Below, piece after piece: positions 1 to 13,061 of a DNA stretch of 64,000 nt (position 1 is the first letter of the stretch; each line of letters opens with the position of its first letter). Both the position numbers and the translations under genes were made by a program. This DNA is from Arthrobotrys musiformis. Lineage: Eukaryota; Ascomycota; Orbiliomycetes; Orbiliales; Orbiliaceae. The notes beneath the pieces were generated by a model. That model was not told where the DNA came from and made no database searches. It saw only the letters and a list, made by a program, of their open reading frames with translations. Where the stretch lies: positions 1,364,001 to 1,428,000 of the forward strand of contig JAVHJL010000010.1 in assembly GCA_036971715.1 (NCBI GenBank), written 5' to 3'.

Positions 1-1524
1 CAAACTGGTCTTCATCCCCGCCATCATCTCCTCCTGCGCCTTCCTATCCGCCTCCAAAATCTCGGCCCCGTGTTCCTTCAGTCCCTTCGTGATCTCATCG
101 TACCACTGCTGACCCCTCTCCCTCACCAGGTCCTGCGGTAACTTCTCCTCCTTCACCTCCTTCGGCTTCATTCCCAACAGACCGGCCAAGAAGTCGCCAC
201 CCCCACCGCTGGATTTCCTGGCTTTCTTTTGCTCCTCGAGTTTCTTCTGTAGCTCTGCACGGGCTATCGCGTCTCTCTTTGCGAATTCTGTGGGGATGTG
301 AGAACCCTCCGGGAAGGATTTCAGGTCTTCTCGTAGATCGACGTGGCCCATTGCTGCGACGAACTCCAGGAAGGGGATTAAAGCCACTAATTCCTTATCC
401 CTGGAGTTCCCCGTCCACTTCTTCATCTTGATCGCATTCTCCGGTTGATCGGCCCACGCCTCAGGCTTCGTATCCAACATGATAACCTTCGATAAATCTC
501 TATTCAAATACGTCAGATCCTTGATATATTTCCCCCTCTTGTACTTGGTAGCTTCGCGGTATAGCTGATGACACGTCCTGAACGGATCGAGCTTTGCAAC
601 AATCGGGGCGGCCATGACGTTCGGTTGCGAAGTGAAGATAACGATCTCGTAGTATTGTCCCAGGTATGTTAAAAAGTACTCGGCACCGGGGCGTTTTGCG
701 GTTCTCCAGCCGTGTTCTCGGGTCCATTCCGAGTGAACCAGCATGTCTTCGAGGGAGATGACGAGGGTGTATGGTCTGTACGTATCCTTCGTCATGTCCG
801 GGAGGAGTTTATCGCCGTTGGGGAGGTTGTAGTAGTCTAACACCTCGTTGAGACGGGACATGATACGGTTGTAGAACAGCATGACGCCCCATCCGTTCGG
901 TTCTTCCGGATGAGCATCGATCTCTTCTTGGGTTTCCCAGTTACGGCCCAGGTAGACTACACCACCGATCCCGGTGAGCATGAAGAAGCTGAAGAGGTAT
1001 GTGGCCAGACGTTCGCGTTTTCGGTCGGTGGAGGAGACGTATTCGTGGTTACCACCGCCGGAGCCCCGGGATTGGGAGGATTTGATGGGGTCGCGGGAAC
1101 GTTCTGAGGATGTCGGGTCGGGTTTTGTGGCGAGGGTGGTGGAGTATTGGTCTGGAGTCGGGGGGATGCCCTGGTCGAGCAGAGTCCGAGGGTCGAATTT
1201 CGGCAATTCAGCACCAGGAGTACCAGCAGAAGATGATGACGGTTCAGCATTGTCAGGCTGAATTGGGTCTGCACTCTCGTTCGTCCTGGGGATTTGATCC
1301 AATGAGGGATAAGAGGGAGAGTCCGAGGCGGGGCTCTGGTCATCGGGACGGGTTTTCTTCGCGTAGCAGCGTTTGGTGATATGCGACAAGGGCAGTGCGA
1401 ACGAGTTTACCCTCGTGGCGGACCGTAGGAGGGATGTGGAGTAGAACCGGCCGGAGGAGGGGGTTATGATGATTCTCGAGGACTGCTGGAGCAGGCGCCC
1501 CGCCATGATCTTAGCGGGCAGCAT
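1..1524 (-). CDS. TIM50: Mitochondrial import inner membrane translocase subunit Tim50 (C-terminus beyond window)
   Basis: Receptor subunit of the TIM23 complex. It takes presequence proteins from the TOM exit site and hands them to the Tim23 channel; it is anchored in the inner membrane with its domain in the intermembrane space. About 508 codons are visible with no intron. Residues 1-60 are basic and Ser/Ala-rich, as in a mitochondrial presequence. A hydrophobic segment (LFSFFMLTGIGGVVYLG) lies near residues 172-192. The FCP1/HAD-like domain follows from about residue 240, with the Tim50 signature ISLEDMLVHSEWTREHGWR and then IVIFTSQPN. The first catalytic Asp of true HAD phosphatases is replaced, as usual in Tim50. 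A charged coiled tail leaves the window. Two in-frame ATGs, at 1524 and 1506, are possible starts; I took the upstream one. Family assignment is very secure; the start is uncertain by six codons. Confidence 0.93.
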   Translation of the reverse strand, partial: MLPAKIMAGRLLQQSSRIIITPSSGRFYSTSLLRSATRVNSFALPLSHITKRCYAKKTRPDDQSPASDSPSYPSLDQIPRTNESADPIQPDNAEPSSSSAGTPGAELPKFDPRTLLDQGIPPTPDQYSTTLATKPDPTSSERSRDPIKSSQSRGSGGGNHEYVSSTDRKRERLATYLFSFFMLTGIGGVVYLGRNWETQEEIDAHPEEPNGWGVMLFYNRIMSRLNEVLDYYNLPNGDKLLPDMTKDTYRPYTLVISLEDMLVHSEWTREHGWRTAKRPGAEYFLTYLGQYYEIVIFTSQPNVMAAPIVAKLDPFRTCHQLYREATKYKRGKYIKDLTYLNRDLSKVIMLDTKPEAWADQPENAIKMKKWTGNSRDKELVALIPFLEFVAAMGHVDLREDLKSFPEGSHIPTEFAKRDAIARAELQKKLEEQKKARKSSGGGGDFLAGLLGMKPKEVKEEKLPQDLVRERGQQWYDEITKGLKEHGAEILEADRKAQEEMMAGMKTSL

Positions 1525-2501
1525 TTTGATATTGATATTGAGCTCGGGCCGCCTCTCGCGGACTGGCAGGCGGGACTACTGCAGCAGGACAGCGGGCAGA
1601 GTCAATTGGCAATCCCTTCGATTGATCGGTGAGGTCGATGTCCCCGGCGATGATATATCCAATCGCTTTGCAGTTGGTGGCGTGGTTGAAGTCTTGAAGT
1701 TGGATGCTCGAAGTAGGAAATTGTTGAAGGTTGTTACAATTCCCAAAAAACCACGCCGCCAAGACAAAAAATCACCCGGCTATAAATTCTCTGCTTCTCC
1801 GCCGCAACGTCTGAAATTTCTCTTTTTTCCTCTTCTCTCCTCAGAAAGTTGACACCCTCGAAATTTGGCCTGAAATTTTTATTTTTTTACCGACGATGCC
1901 AGGTTGACTTGTAACATTTGTTCATGTCCGCTTCTCTCCATTTTCCCCGTTCCCGCTGACTTGCTCTCATTAAGTTGGGGGGGAGGAGGCGGGGAGGTGG
2001 GTCGGAGGGGAGTGGTGTGGGCAAACCGTGGGGAGAAGGAAGCTCGTATTCCCAAAGAACAGCCACCGATTCTTCTTTCGACTCGAAAGGATTATGTGAA
2101 GTGATTGTCCCGTAAATACGATACATACTCATTCGTTCGTTCATTCTGTATCTCAGTGATCATATCATGTCATCGGGTCCTTATACTTATATAAGGAGGG
2201 TCGGCATGTACACGTCGTCTTTTGTGATTGATGAAGCATATACAATATTCCCAAAGGAACGGACAAGAAGAGGAAAAGGAAAGAAAGGAAAAGAAAAATA
2301 TATAAGAAAAAAGTAGTTAATATTCACATTTCACCTCGTCACTTCTTCTTTTTCCTCTAAAGTGTTTTCGTATTTTTCCGTGTGATCAAACCGCCAGATC
2401 CAATACAGCCACTCCTTCCTCCTCCCGCTTTGTACAAAAAAGGCCAATATCAAAGAAACAGTAAACGTTTTTGGGGAACAAGATGACGGAAAGGAAGGTG
2501 C

Positions 2502-3632
2502 TTAGTTGTACCAGTACTCCTTCTTGACAAAGTCAGCCATGGTCTTCGGGTCCTCTGGGGCGTCGGAGTCTATTATATCATAAAACAAATGGCATATCAG
2601 CATCTGTCACATGGCATTCCTCGGAGAATGAAGTGAGACAGGGAAACATACGCGCATCCTCGGGTCCGATGTATTCCATCTTGATAACATTGCCGCACTC
2701 GGTGCATCGCTCGATGGGTCGCGAGCGGGAGAGGGTCAGCCACATGGTGACGTGGGAGTCCTACACCAAGATGTCAGCATCGCACATTCCAGCATCCATA
2801 TATATAAGTAAAAGACATACAGCTGGGAAACCGGTGCATCCGACGTAGCTACATTCCAAAGTCAGTACTCCGTATGCTATCAATGATAAATAAGATGAAC
2901 ACGTACTGCTCTTCACCGGCGCTGATGGCAATGATCGGGTCCTCCATAGTTCCTGTCACCGGTGTTAGCCATACCCTTACAATATCAATATACACCCATA
3001 TCCACATTCACATCTATCTATATATATATATATAGATAGATAATATAGATATGAATATAAATATCAATATAAAGGAGACTCACCCAATCGGCTGGCATCC
3101 AAAGGCTTCATATTAAACACATCAATCCCCTCCATCTTTCCCAAAATCTCAAGACGCTCGAGACCAGTCGCCTGCTCCAGATCCGTGGGCACGGTACCGG
3201 GCTCAGCTCCGGGACCGACGAGGTCAGATGCAACCTTGATTTCTATAATCTCCCCCCAAATTCAATGTACATCATTAGATAGGTCCGTCATAGATATCTC
3301 CGAGGAGCAAGGCCGGAGCAGTATAGAATATCAAATCGTACCGGAGAGCGACTTCAAGGTTCCAGGTCCGGTAACCTCTGGTTCGTGATGGTGGGAATGT
3401 CCCCCTCCTGTTCCACCAAAACAATATATATCAGCATATCATCCTTTCATTCTTCCATAACCCCCCCTCAAATCCGCCCAATTGCCTCCTCCCCCACCCC
3501 GGAACCGAAGAGAAAGGGACATGACATACTGGCAACAACACTCGCCGAAAAAGCCCTCCTCGCAACCACCGGCTTAAACCCCTGCGCCACCACAGCGCGA
3601 CGAGCAGTAGCAATAACCGATCTCGAGAACAT
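2502..3632 (-). CDS. COX4: Cytochrome c oxidase subunit 4 (yeast Cox4 / mammalian Vb), seven exons
   Basis: Zinc-binding nuclear-encoded subunit of respiratory complex IV, on the matrix side of the inner membrane. Joining 3632-3530, 3407-3342, 3242-3084, 2952-2907, 2848-2821, 2760-2652 and 2569-2502 gives 192 aa in frame. The N-terminus (MFSRSVIATARRAV) is an arginine-rich presequence. The core GCTGFPADSH followed by RCTECGNVIKMEY supplies the zinc ligands (Cys plus the CxxC pair) diagnostic of the family, and the end DPKTMADFVKKEYW matches fungal Cox4. All donors are GT and all acceptors AG, with typical fungal donors (GTATGT, GTACGT, GTGAGT). One exon is only 28 nt. The intron at 2953-3083 carries a 30-nt perfect palindrome (listed separately). 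Identity is secure; exon edges were read by eye but keep frame throughout. Confidence 0.92.
3012..3041. repeat. 30-nt perfect palindrome of TATC/TA repeats inside a COX4 intron
   Basis: An ATCTATCTA block, a TA run and TAGATAGAT form a perfectly self-complementary 30-mer. In the COX4 pre-mRNA it could fold into a hairpin within the intron at 2953-3083. Confidence 0.85.
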
Positions 3633-4233
3633 CCTCAATTCCTCTTCTTCTCTTATATTTCCTCGAAAAACAAAAAAAGTAAATGACAGCGGGGAAGGGT
3701 GTCGGCGTATTCAATTGGAAAGCGGAACGGTGGGTGTCGGCAGAGCGGAGAGTTTGACTTTTCGAACAATTGACGTTAACTTTTGGGTAACCTTTTTTCG
3801 GGTGTTTTCTGGTTGGCTCAAATTATGACGCTTCGGAAAACCTGCCAATTCAACAACACATTTCCTGTTTTCCTGCAGGTGGCCTGACATCAACATCATC
3901 CTCTTATCTCATCTCATCACCGCTCACATATATTACTTCAGTTCATATTATGTATCCTATAAGAATGCAATATCGTGTGCAATTAGAGTACAATGATCGT
4001 ATATTATTATACAGATATCTTTTGGATTAGATAACAACAAATGGCAAAGGCTCTCAATCAAAACAGAGCAATAACGTAAAATGCCCACTGTGCTGTCCAT
4101 TCTATACCCCCCCTCCTACCCCCCCCCTTCATTCTCTCATAAACATACTTAGGTAATACAATACTGCCTCGTGGATATAGACATAAGTGAAAACAAAAAC
4201 AAAAGCAAAACAGAAAAAGAAGAGGCACGACAA

Positions 4234-7200
4234 CTATGCAAAGTTATCGCTGCGGTCCACCCACAAGTCCTCCAACTCGTTGAAGTTCTGGAAATGCAAA
4301 GGTCGGTGCAAGTCACTATAAAACGGCAACGGCGTATCGATCTTCACATGATACGGCTTCTTCTCCGCCCCGTCGCTAAACTGCGCCCCCAGGAAACTAT
4401 AATTCCACACCCCATTCTCCGGAACCAAAAAGTATCCCAAAATCTTGTCCGACAGCAACAGCTGGCACTTCTCTCCCATGTCCATCTTGAACCCTTGTGG
4501 CATCTCTCCGCCGCTCGGGTCTTTGTTCTGCGCCCCCCATTCGTACCCACCTGGTGTGAGACCCCAGGCGCTCAGCGACACGGCACCGGAAACCAAAGCG
4601 ACGTCGATCGTGATGGTTTTCGAGTCCCAGTCTTTGTGAGCTGCCATCATCTTGGAATGCTGCGTCACATCGTACGAACTCATATAGCTGGTCTCAGCTC
4701 CGCTCTGCGTGTGGATCCATCCCAAAGCCTCCATCCCCACCTCCTTGGTCAAGTACTCATGCTGCGGCAGGTGTCGAGGTAGCTGCACGCTCGTAGTATT
4801 CCCCACCTGCGGCACCATCACAAAACACTTGATCTCCTTCACCTGGTCGTTGTCCGGAGGCGAAGACCCATAAATGTACGCAGCAACCTGCATCCTCAAA
4901 TCCGAGATCATGATGAACTTCTTGAGAATATTCTTGGGCATGATGTAAGTAAACTTGCTGCCCTCACCCAGATCGTCGGCAGAGATGTAAATGTTGTTCG
5001 ATCGGCTGCGGAGGTTGTTGGCTGCGATGGCACGAGTTCTCCATTCCGTCTTGGAAGCGAAGGCACCTTGCTCGTACTGTGTCGTAGTATAAGTCAACAT
5101 CTTGTCACCGTGAACGTTGACAGTTTCCGTCAGCGTCGCCGTCAACTGCTTCTGCTCCTGTTGCTGCTTGTCCATCTCCGCCGCTTGCTGTCGCTGCAAG
5201 CTTGGTGCGGAAATCTCCATACCGAGGATGATATCACGGACTTCGGAACTCGTCAAACTCGAAGTATTGACATTGTTCTTCTTTCCGTAATCGTTGAGAA
5301 TCAAATCACGCAGGCTGGTTTCAACCTTAACCCAGTCCTCGTCACTGAGCGAGGGCCAAATGTGATGTTCCTGGGTGATGACTGTCTTGTCCGGTCGAAG
5401 GAGCAGTTTCGTTTTGTCTTGGTTGACATGGAGAGCACGAAGAATAAGAATGAGACGGGAGAAGGCGGTATAAGACGAGATCGATTTGAGCCAGTCGTCG
5501 TACAAGTTGAAAAGCACCATCTGGGGCTCCGTAGCAGCCAAGATCATATCTCCCAACTTCTCGATCTTCATGGCGGCCTGGAACGGAAGCTGCAACTCGG
5601 AAGCACGGATCGAAATATTAGGGAAGTCAAGCAGATGCACCTCCAAAGGATCCAGGAGACCTTTTCTCGTCACAATGAGTTGCTTCGGCTGATCTTCAAC
5701 CGGAAGTGAACGGATCAAAGCTGCTACTTCCTCGGCTGTCTTCCATTTGGCAAGCTGTCCAAGACGCTTCTGACCAGCCCAAACTGCAGTTACGATGATT
5801 TTCAAGAACAGCTGTCCGGATCGGGGGTTGAAGATGAAGATAGCACCGTTGATGGGCTTGGTTGTCAAGTTACCTTCGAACGTCTTGTGGATGGTGACAC
5901 GGTAAGTATTGGAGTCATCGATAAACAGTTGGATCTGGTTACTGAAGAGCTCGGAGTAGTTCTGGGAGTTCAAGAAATCTTGGCTAGATTCCGACGCATA
6001 CAGTTGGAGACCCTTCCTGATACGTTCACGCAAGACGTACAAAGCCGGGTTGGCCTTCATGATCTTGGCCATGGCCTGCTGCATCAACTGCTTCATACCA
6101 GGGAACCAGTTTCCGTACGCATCGTACAGGTTGTAAGCAAGATCGATAGCAATCATGCAACCAGTTGGTGCAGGATAGATCGAAAGCGAGTCGGTCGTGT
6201 AGTCCAAGAACTTGGCTCTCACGTAACGAGAGATGTCGTGACTGTCGTAATCTCCGTAACGCAGCTGAACATCAACCCAGAATTTGTTGGCGGTGGTCTC
6301 GTAGCTGTCTTTGGTATCGTGAAGCAGCGATGGTCGCGAAACCTGCCACTTGTTTGAAGCAAAGAGCAAGATATCAGCAGCAGAGCTGTTCATCTTGTAA
6401 GACTTTCTGGGATGGATAGTTTCCTTCTGCACAGTTTCAATGCCGAGAGCCTCCATTTCTTGATCGAGGACCTGGCACAAATCGAAGGTCGTGGACTCGT
6501 GGATCTTCTGCCACAAATGGGCTCTGAAAATCTGAATCAACGAAATCTTGAGGGTTGGAATTTTACCGTGCAAGAAGATACCCGTCAAATCAAGCTGGAC
6601 AACGAAACCAACGTAAACGTTGGCACGGTTGATTGTTGGACTCCACCACAGGGTGAAACGACGGTTGGGAATCTGGTTCAAACCGGATCTCTGGGCGTTG
6701 GTCAACTTTTTGAACTTCATGGATTCTTCGAAACCAGATGCACGTTCCCAGAAGAGACCTTCCCAGGACGGGAAAGCAGTAGCCTTAAACAGAGTATGCT
6801 CTAAGATGGTTTCAACACCACCAAGAGCTTGAATAACATCAGTTCTGTAGGCATTCAAGTTCCACAGCTTTCCGTCGTGTCGGCCGGAAGTCCACCAAAA
6901 CGGTGCGCTGCGCATCATCTGGTATTGCTTGAAGATCATCCTAACACGCCAGCCCTTGTCGAACGCCAGTGTGCTTCGGTCTTTTTGGAAGAGAGTATTG
7001 ATACGAGGGATACCACGGTCCCAGGAGTCTTCCAAGTCCTCGAGGGTTAACCGTCGGCCAGCGTTGTTGGCCTCCGCTCTCTTCATGGCATACTCGCTCC
7101 AAACTCGCTGCGAGTCAATGAATTCGGTTTCCCATGGCGACAAGTATCTGAAGATGTTTGGAATAAGAGTATCCTCGTCGTGGGTCATGCCTGCGCGGAA

Positions 7201-10200
7201 GTGACTGATACCGGTGTCTGTTTGCTTCGACCACCGGCGATCGCTAGTGGGGATGAGAATGTGAGACCCCGAGATCATACCCAAACCTCCCAATTCTTTC
7301 GGTGTGTAGAAGACGGCCGGAGGGAAACGGGAAGGCATCTTGGAGTTCAACCCAATCTTCACGCGAGTCTGGATCTTGTTTTCACACTTGACGATAGTAT
7401 CGAGAAGTTCTGTTGTCGAGATGGCAGCCTCACGGTAATAGGTAAACAGAGCAATTAAGCTGGTGTTCCACTTATTCGCAATCTTCGTGAAAGTAGTAGA
7501 CCCAGAAGACATGAGAATCTGGCGGATTCTGTTGTTGAACTTGGTGACATCCTCTTCCGTAACACGCAAGAAGGCATGGGCAGTTCGCTCTTTTGAAGAA
7601 TTGTTGACGAGAGACCAAACGCTATCCTTCACAGGGAACTCGTTGTTCTGGTTCCTGCAAATTGGCAAGATCCTGACCTCGAAGCCGCACATGGAAAACA
7701 AAAGATTTGGGTTGTCTCTGCTGTAGACGCTGGCGAAGGTTTCATCCCACTCTATAGTCGTGATACTTCGCGGTAATCGGTTGGCAAGGAGCCACCAAGT
7801 AGCTTTACCCAAGTTTACATCGTGGCGCATCAAACGCATACGTGAATCACGCGGCCAGCACTTCTTGTTCTTGTACCCAATAACGTTCTCAAAGTTGGGA
7901 TCCGGTTGTTCAGTCAAAAACCGCTGAATGAGGTCGCGGGCTTCATCGGCCGAAAAGCGGAAGAGAATGTGGATTTTGTCGACGTATCGAGTGTAGAGAC
8001 GGATTGGGTGCGCAGATTCTGTAGCGGCGTCTTTGAATTGAAGGAATTCATTGGGGATACCGGGAGGCCCAGCAATCTCCGTAGCACGTTCTAAACCGAG
8101 GAGTAAAAGGTCGATGATCAAACCGTAGTACTGGAAAACAAAGGCAGAGAACTGGAGACCACGAATCAACCCGTATGTATTGGTGTGGTTCATGTCCTTG
8201 TAGTTCAAGGAGACGTTGTTCTTGGCAGAAATATAATCGGCCAAATTATGATCCATGATGAGTCGCAAAAGGCGGTTAAGGAGTGTGAGGTCGATCTTCT
8301 CCGCGACCTTGGAGAGCTGGGTCTCGAGCAAGACATTGCATTCACCGTCCTTGGTCTCCCAAACATCCTTCAAATTGTTGATTCCCTGTGTCCACTTGTA
8401 GACAAGAAGAGGTGGAACTTCACTGTCAGAGGGCTTGATCCAGTTAGGGAACAGGTGGCGTTGCTCGGCTTGATACCATAGATATTGATCCAAATAGGCG
8501 TCGGTGATCTTCTCGATTGGCTCAACGTCATAAACAGGGTTGATGTCAGAATAATTGTCGTTCATGTCGATTCCAACCTCCTTGAAAGCACGCTGGGTCA
8601 ACAAGAATCGTTTGATTCTGGCAAGAGTTGTACCGGGAGAGTCATAAGCTTGTTCGATAAGGGCCAATTCTTCTCTCTGGCTCTGGTTCAAACGGCCTTT
8701 CACGGAGTATGCCTCCCTGAGACGTTCGAGAGCAAGGATGAGGATCTTGGTATCGTGCTTGTAAGAAACCGATGGGAATGGGATTGGAGAGAACTTTCGG
8801 GACTCCAACCAGTGAACAGTCGTAGTGTAAATGGCAACACCCTCCTCAGAAGAAACATACGGTCCGTCCTTCAGGTAGTTATGCTGGCGCTCCTGCTCAG
8901 CTTTCAACCACAAACGGGTCAGACGCCCCAAATTTTTCTTTGCAACAGTCTTGTCGACTGTAGCACCACGACGGATACGTTCTCGGTTGTAATGGGCAAC
9001 GCTGACCCACCAGTCGGCCTTAGCCTTGACGTAGCGTAGAATGACATTTTCGATAGGCGCGGGTAAACCGGGCACCTTCCAGGGGATATTTGATTTCCAA
9101 CATCTCCAAGCTTCAGACAAGTGCGCCAGAACAACATTGACCTTGTTTTGTTTGATACCTTCAGGCATCATGTCTGTAAGATCAGCCATGACACTAGCCC
9201 TGAGTTCCAAATCAAAGTGGGACTCCACACGCTGCTTCGTGACAGTCTTCGCGACACCTTTGGAATGTCTGCCTTCAAACTGACGAGCGAGCAAGTTTCC
9301 AAGCCAGCGCTCGAGAAGGGGAATGATACCACGAAGAAAGAAGAGCCAAACACGCCAGGCGGGCGCCCAAAAACCACATCCAGGACCTTTACCAACTGGT
9401 CCACCATTGAAGCGGTAGTAAATGAGATGCTTCAAATCCTTGCAAGCACGAATCTGCCTCATCAATTTGTACTTGTAACGGTACATACCCGTCAGTTGAC
9501 CGACGTGGTTAAAGGCATAAAGGATACCATCCGCAAGCTGGAAGGCATCGATGTTACCAAGACGGTATTGAACTTGGGCATCGACAATCAACTTGGTAAG
9601 ACGGAGAATTTCTCGCATCAAGTGGAAAGCATTTCCGAAACGGGACTTCTTTCGCTCTTTGGTAGTCAGCGTCTTGACAGGCTTCAAATTGAAATTGTAA
9701 TCCAGATGCAGATAGGTGAGGTTCTTTCGATGAATGAGCAACTGCAAAGCGTTGAAACCCTGCCTGACAACTTGTAGGCCAGCCTCCACCCAATCGATTG
9801 TGGTACTTTGGAAGAACTTAGTTCCCCTCAAGCTTCGAAGGAGATTTTGCTTGTTTTGACTCTTGGGTGGCCGGAAATGCAGCTCGTTGAGAACATAGCC
9901 CTTCAACAACTTCTGGTATGATACCCTGACTTTGACGGGTTGCCCAGCAGGTACATGCTCGAGGTACCAGTTTTTGACCAATGGGATATCCTGTGCTCGA
10001 ACCATGCGCCCGCTACGCTTGTTGAATGGGAAAGGTGCCCACCACAGTTGGATGGCACTAGAAGTGTTTTCGGTGTAAAGCTCCTCCTCTTCCAAAAATG
10101 GTTGCACCTCCTCAGGAAGTTCGAAGTCATCTTCCTCGACTCCAACCCCTAGCACGTCGTCTTCGATACTCGAACTGGCATTAGCAGCACGGACTTCGCG

Positions 10201-11527
10201 ACTACTGATTGGGGCAATGACCGGGTCGAAATAGAAGGCCGGGAGATCGGGATCATCGGCGCGAACATAACAGACCTGAGGGTCGTGGTAACTCGAGATC
10301 TTGACGGAGCGTGGAAGCGAGTTGTACAAATATGGAAACGCGACCTTGTATTCTGTCCTGATAGGAGCACGGAAGATGATACGTTCGATTGCATTGAACT
10401 CTCCGAAGTCTTCATTGGTGTCGATATCCTTGTATAACGGCTCGAACCGGGGTCCTCCAGGAATAGCTACGTTGAGCGCCTTGGCAGTAAAGAAGGACTC
10501 CCTGTCGAAGAGGTAGAAATAGTTGTGGTCGTTCACGTCGCTAAGTAGCTGATGCGATAAACGGTATAGATTGGCCATCTGTGTCAGGTTTAGGTTCCAT
10601 TTTTTGTAGCTAGGTCCATTTACGTGTGGCGTGTCGACAAGCGGGCGGTGGTCGTAGAACCATTCGTATACGTGCTCATCTTCAGCTTCGTCTAGGTCCA
10701 TCTGAATTGGTTCAAGCGGCTCGACGTCCTCGATGTTTTCGCTATAGGACAATGGAGGCTCTTCGTCGTCGAATACTGGGAAACGCATACGCTTGAAGTG
10801 TCGTCTGTCTGCCTTTTCTCGTCGCATAACTGTCCACATTGTCGCCCATTGCGCTTCGAAGACCGGGGGGATGACCCGGGGGACCTCATTGACGAGGGTC
10901 AAACAACCATTGACGTGATAGAGAACCCTAACTTCACGTTGGGATTCCCATGGCATAGGCATGTTCTCTAATAGTTTGAGGACAGCGTGTGGCTAGAAAG
11001 ATACGAGATATTCATGTTAGTCGCGTCTATACTGGGTCGTACGCCTTTTTGCAGAGAAACCATCCACATAGGACCTGTTTAGCGTACACAACTTCCTCGC
11101 ACAACATATAGGGTAGGGTGGACGGTGAGCCTTACCATGTATTTCAAACTACCAAGATACGCCCTCTTATCAGCCGAGAATTTCTTCTGGCTGACATCTC
11201 CAATGTCCTTTACAATTTTCCGCAGATGCTCAGGTGGCATGTCACTCTTCTGAGTCTATACATACATTCGCCATTAGCAAGACCCTCCCAGGAACTGCAA
11301 CGAGCTTGATCGCCTACCTCGACAAATCCACCCTTCCTCTTCTCGCCAAAGCGACTTTTCTGAGTCCTTAGCCACTCCTTCTTCTTCTGTTCCAGCTTCA
11401 CCGCCTGCGGGTCAGCAGCAGGGCGATAGCCTGGTGGAGGTGGAGCCGTCAACGGTACACTAGGTCCCGGAGGCGCCCCTGCCATCATCGGACCAGACCA
11501 TCCCGGTGGAGGTGGTAAACCTGCCAT
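4234..11527 (-). CDS. PRP8: Pre-mRNA-processing-splicing factor 8 (Prp8), U5 snRNP core
   Basis: Central scaffold of the spliceosome: it cradles the U5/U6 catalytic RNA and contacts both splice sites. Exons 11527-11318, 11255-11136 and 10992-4234 join in frame to 2362 aa, close to S. pombe (2363) and human (2335) Prp8. The N-terminus is the usual proline-rich leader (GLPPPPGWSGP), followed by SDMPPEHLRKI and KRAYLGSLKYMPHAVLKLLE. The large exon runs unbroken through the RT-like, endonuclease-like and RNase H-like regions to the C-terminal Jab1/MPN domain (about residues 2126-2362; GWIHTQ and VPENGVWNYSFLG are visible). No intein is present at the sites used in other fungal PRP8 genes, since the length matches the intein-free protein. 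Both introns lie at the 5' end. It is transcribed divergently from RPL34. Assignment is certain. Confidence 0.98.
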
Positions 11528-12088
11528 CTTGGAGCTGTTTCGATTGATCAAGCCAAGTTTCGTGTTAGCAGTCTAGGTAGAGCTGGAGCTTATATACGCG
11601 ATTCACGCGTCGAAAGTCGGTTCTTACGTTGGTTATGGAGACTGATGATGGTTCCTGGAGTCAGATGCGATGGATGGGTAGTCCGAGTCGCGTCGGCCTC
11701 CAATGGATTGGTGATGTTGAGAGAGATATGATGTCTGTTTGATGGGAGGCGATGGAGGTCGAATATGCGCCATGAGTCTCGTTCTTCGTTCTCGCTGTTG
11801 GAAAACTTTGGGAGACAAACCGGCCTAACCGCTCTGGGCTAGTCCGAGGATGTGTTGAGATGTTTGACAATGTGTTGTGCTTGTCGTGAAACCTGCCCGG
11901 ATGGGAAGGTTTGTCGCATAGGGCTTTGTGCCCTGACCGAACCAACAAGCTGTTTCAACGCTAACGAAAAAGATTTCGATACCGTGCTTCACCATACTGC
12001 GACAAGACGACCCATCTCGACATCGACATCTCCAACCTACCCGACAGCTTTACCGACCCGCCGACACCCTCGTCCGACCTCAATCATC
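11528..12088. promoter_or_regulatory. Shared divergent promoter region of PRP8 and RPL34
   Basis: The two start codons are 561 bp apart and point away from each other, so both promoters and 5' UTRs must lie here. I see no clear TATA box for either gene, which is common for housekeeping genes. Short open frames in this stretch look like chance. Confidence 0.7.
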
Positions 12089-13061
12089 ATGTCTTCCTCC
12101 AGAATCACCTACGTACGTTTCCTCTCGCTATATTTCGACGTCAGACGATAATTGCTAACATTTTCAATCGAACAGAGACGGAGAAATCCGTAAGTACCTT
12201 CCTTACGACGATGCAGATTCCGACAATGGCGATTTCATACGATATGCCGAACGTTTGGCTGGAAGTGGAACAGAAGATTCTGACGGGAATGTGATGGATA
12301 CAGGTACAACACTCGCAGCAACCGAATCCGTGTCGTCAAGACCCCGGGCGGTGCTCTCCGAGCTCTACACATCAAGAAGAGAGGATCGGCTCCTCGATGC
12401 GGTGACTGCAAGAGCAAGCTCTCTGGTGTAAGTGGAAGATTCGAAAAACTCTGGATGGCGGAGGGAGGCTGGATTCGAAGTAGCGGTTGTCCTGGTCAAT
12501 AAGTGGGCGGAATATTGGTATCAGTTAAGAGTTTGCAATTGGGATACGACACTACCAGTTATTTTGAGACGACCAATATCGATATTACTAGGAAGATGTG
12601 GTGGACCTGCAGCTCGTAAGAGGAGGAAATGAGGAGGGAGATAGATAGACGAAGAGGAAGCATACAAAGAGGTGCAGCTCGGTGGAGACAACGATATGCA
12701 AACATGACAGGACAACGGCTACTTCGAATCAATAGCACAGCCAGTATATGCTTCAAGGCTTAATCTAAGATACTAACGAATTGCTTTCTTACTACAGATC
12801 CCAGCTCTCCGCCCACGAGAATACTCTCAGGTCTCTAAGCCAACAAAGACCGTCTCGAGAGCGTATGGTGGTTCCCGCTGCGGTAACTGCGTTCAGGACC
12901 GTATCGTCCGTGCCTTCCTGATCGAGGAACAGAAGATTGTCAAGAAGGTTCGTCGAATACCCCTCGTTTTTGTCCTTCACGGCCGCATATCACGGAGGAG
13001 CATGGCTAACAGACGTCTTCAAATACAGGTCCTCAAGGAAGCCGCTGCCAAGAAGAAATAA
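12089..13061 (+). CDS. RPL34: 60S ribosomal protein eL34, five exons
   Basis: Large-subunit ribosomal protein. Exons 12089-12112, 12176-12189, 12304-12427, 12798-12947 and 13029-13061 join to 114 aa, the usual eL34 length. The product starts MSSSRITYRRRNPYNTRSN and ends with an AAAKKK tail. It carries the family's zinc-ribbon CxxC pairs: one in RCGDCKSKLSG, the second in RCGNCVQDR. Exon 2 is a 14-nt micro-exon coding four residues and part of a fifth. The four introns (63, 114, 370 and 81 nt) have GTACGT, GTAAGT, GTAAGT and GTTCGT donors. The 370-nt intron is long for this genome; I saw no convincing snoRNA box C in it. Intron-rich, 5'-biased ribosomal protein genes are typical of filamentous fungi. 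Identification is certain. Confidence 0.96.

Noticed and set aside
957..1343. 128-codon proline/threonine-rich frame within TIM50
   Set aside because: Shadow of the TIM50 coding frame on the same strand.
4234..10992. Search for a Prp8 intein
   Set aside because: The protein has the normal intein-free length and reads through the conserved regions without insertion.
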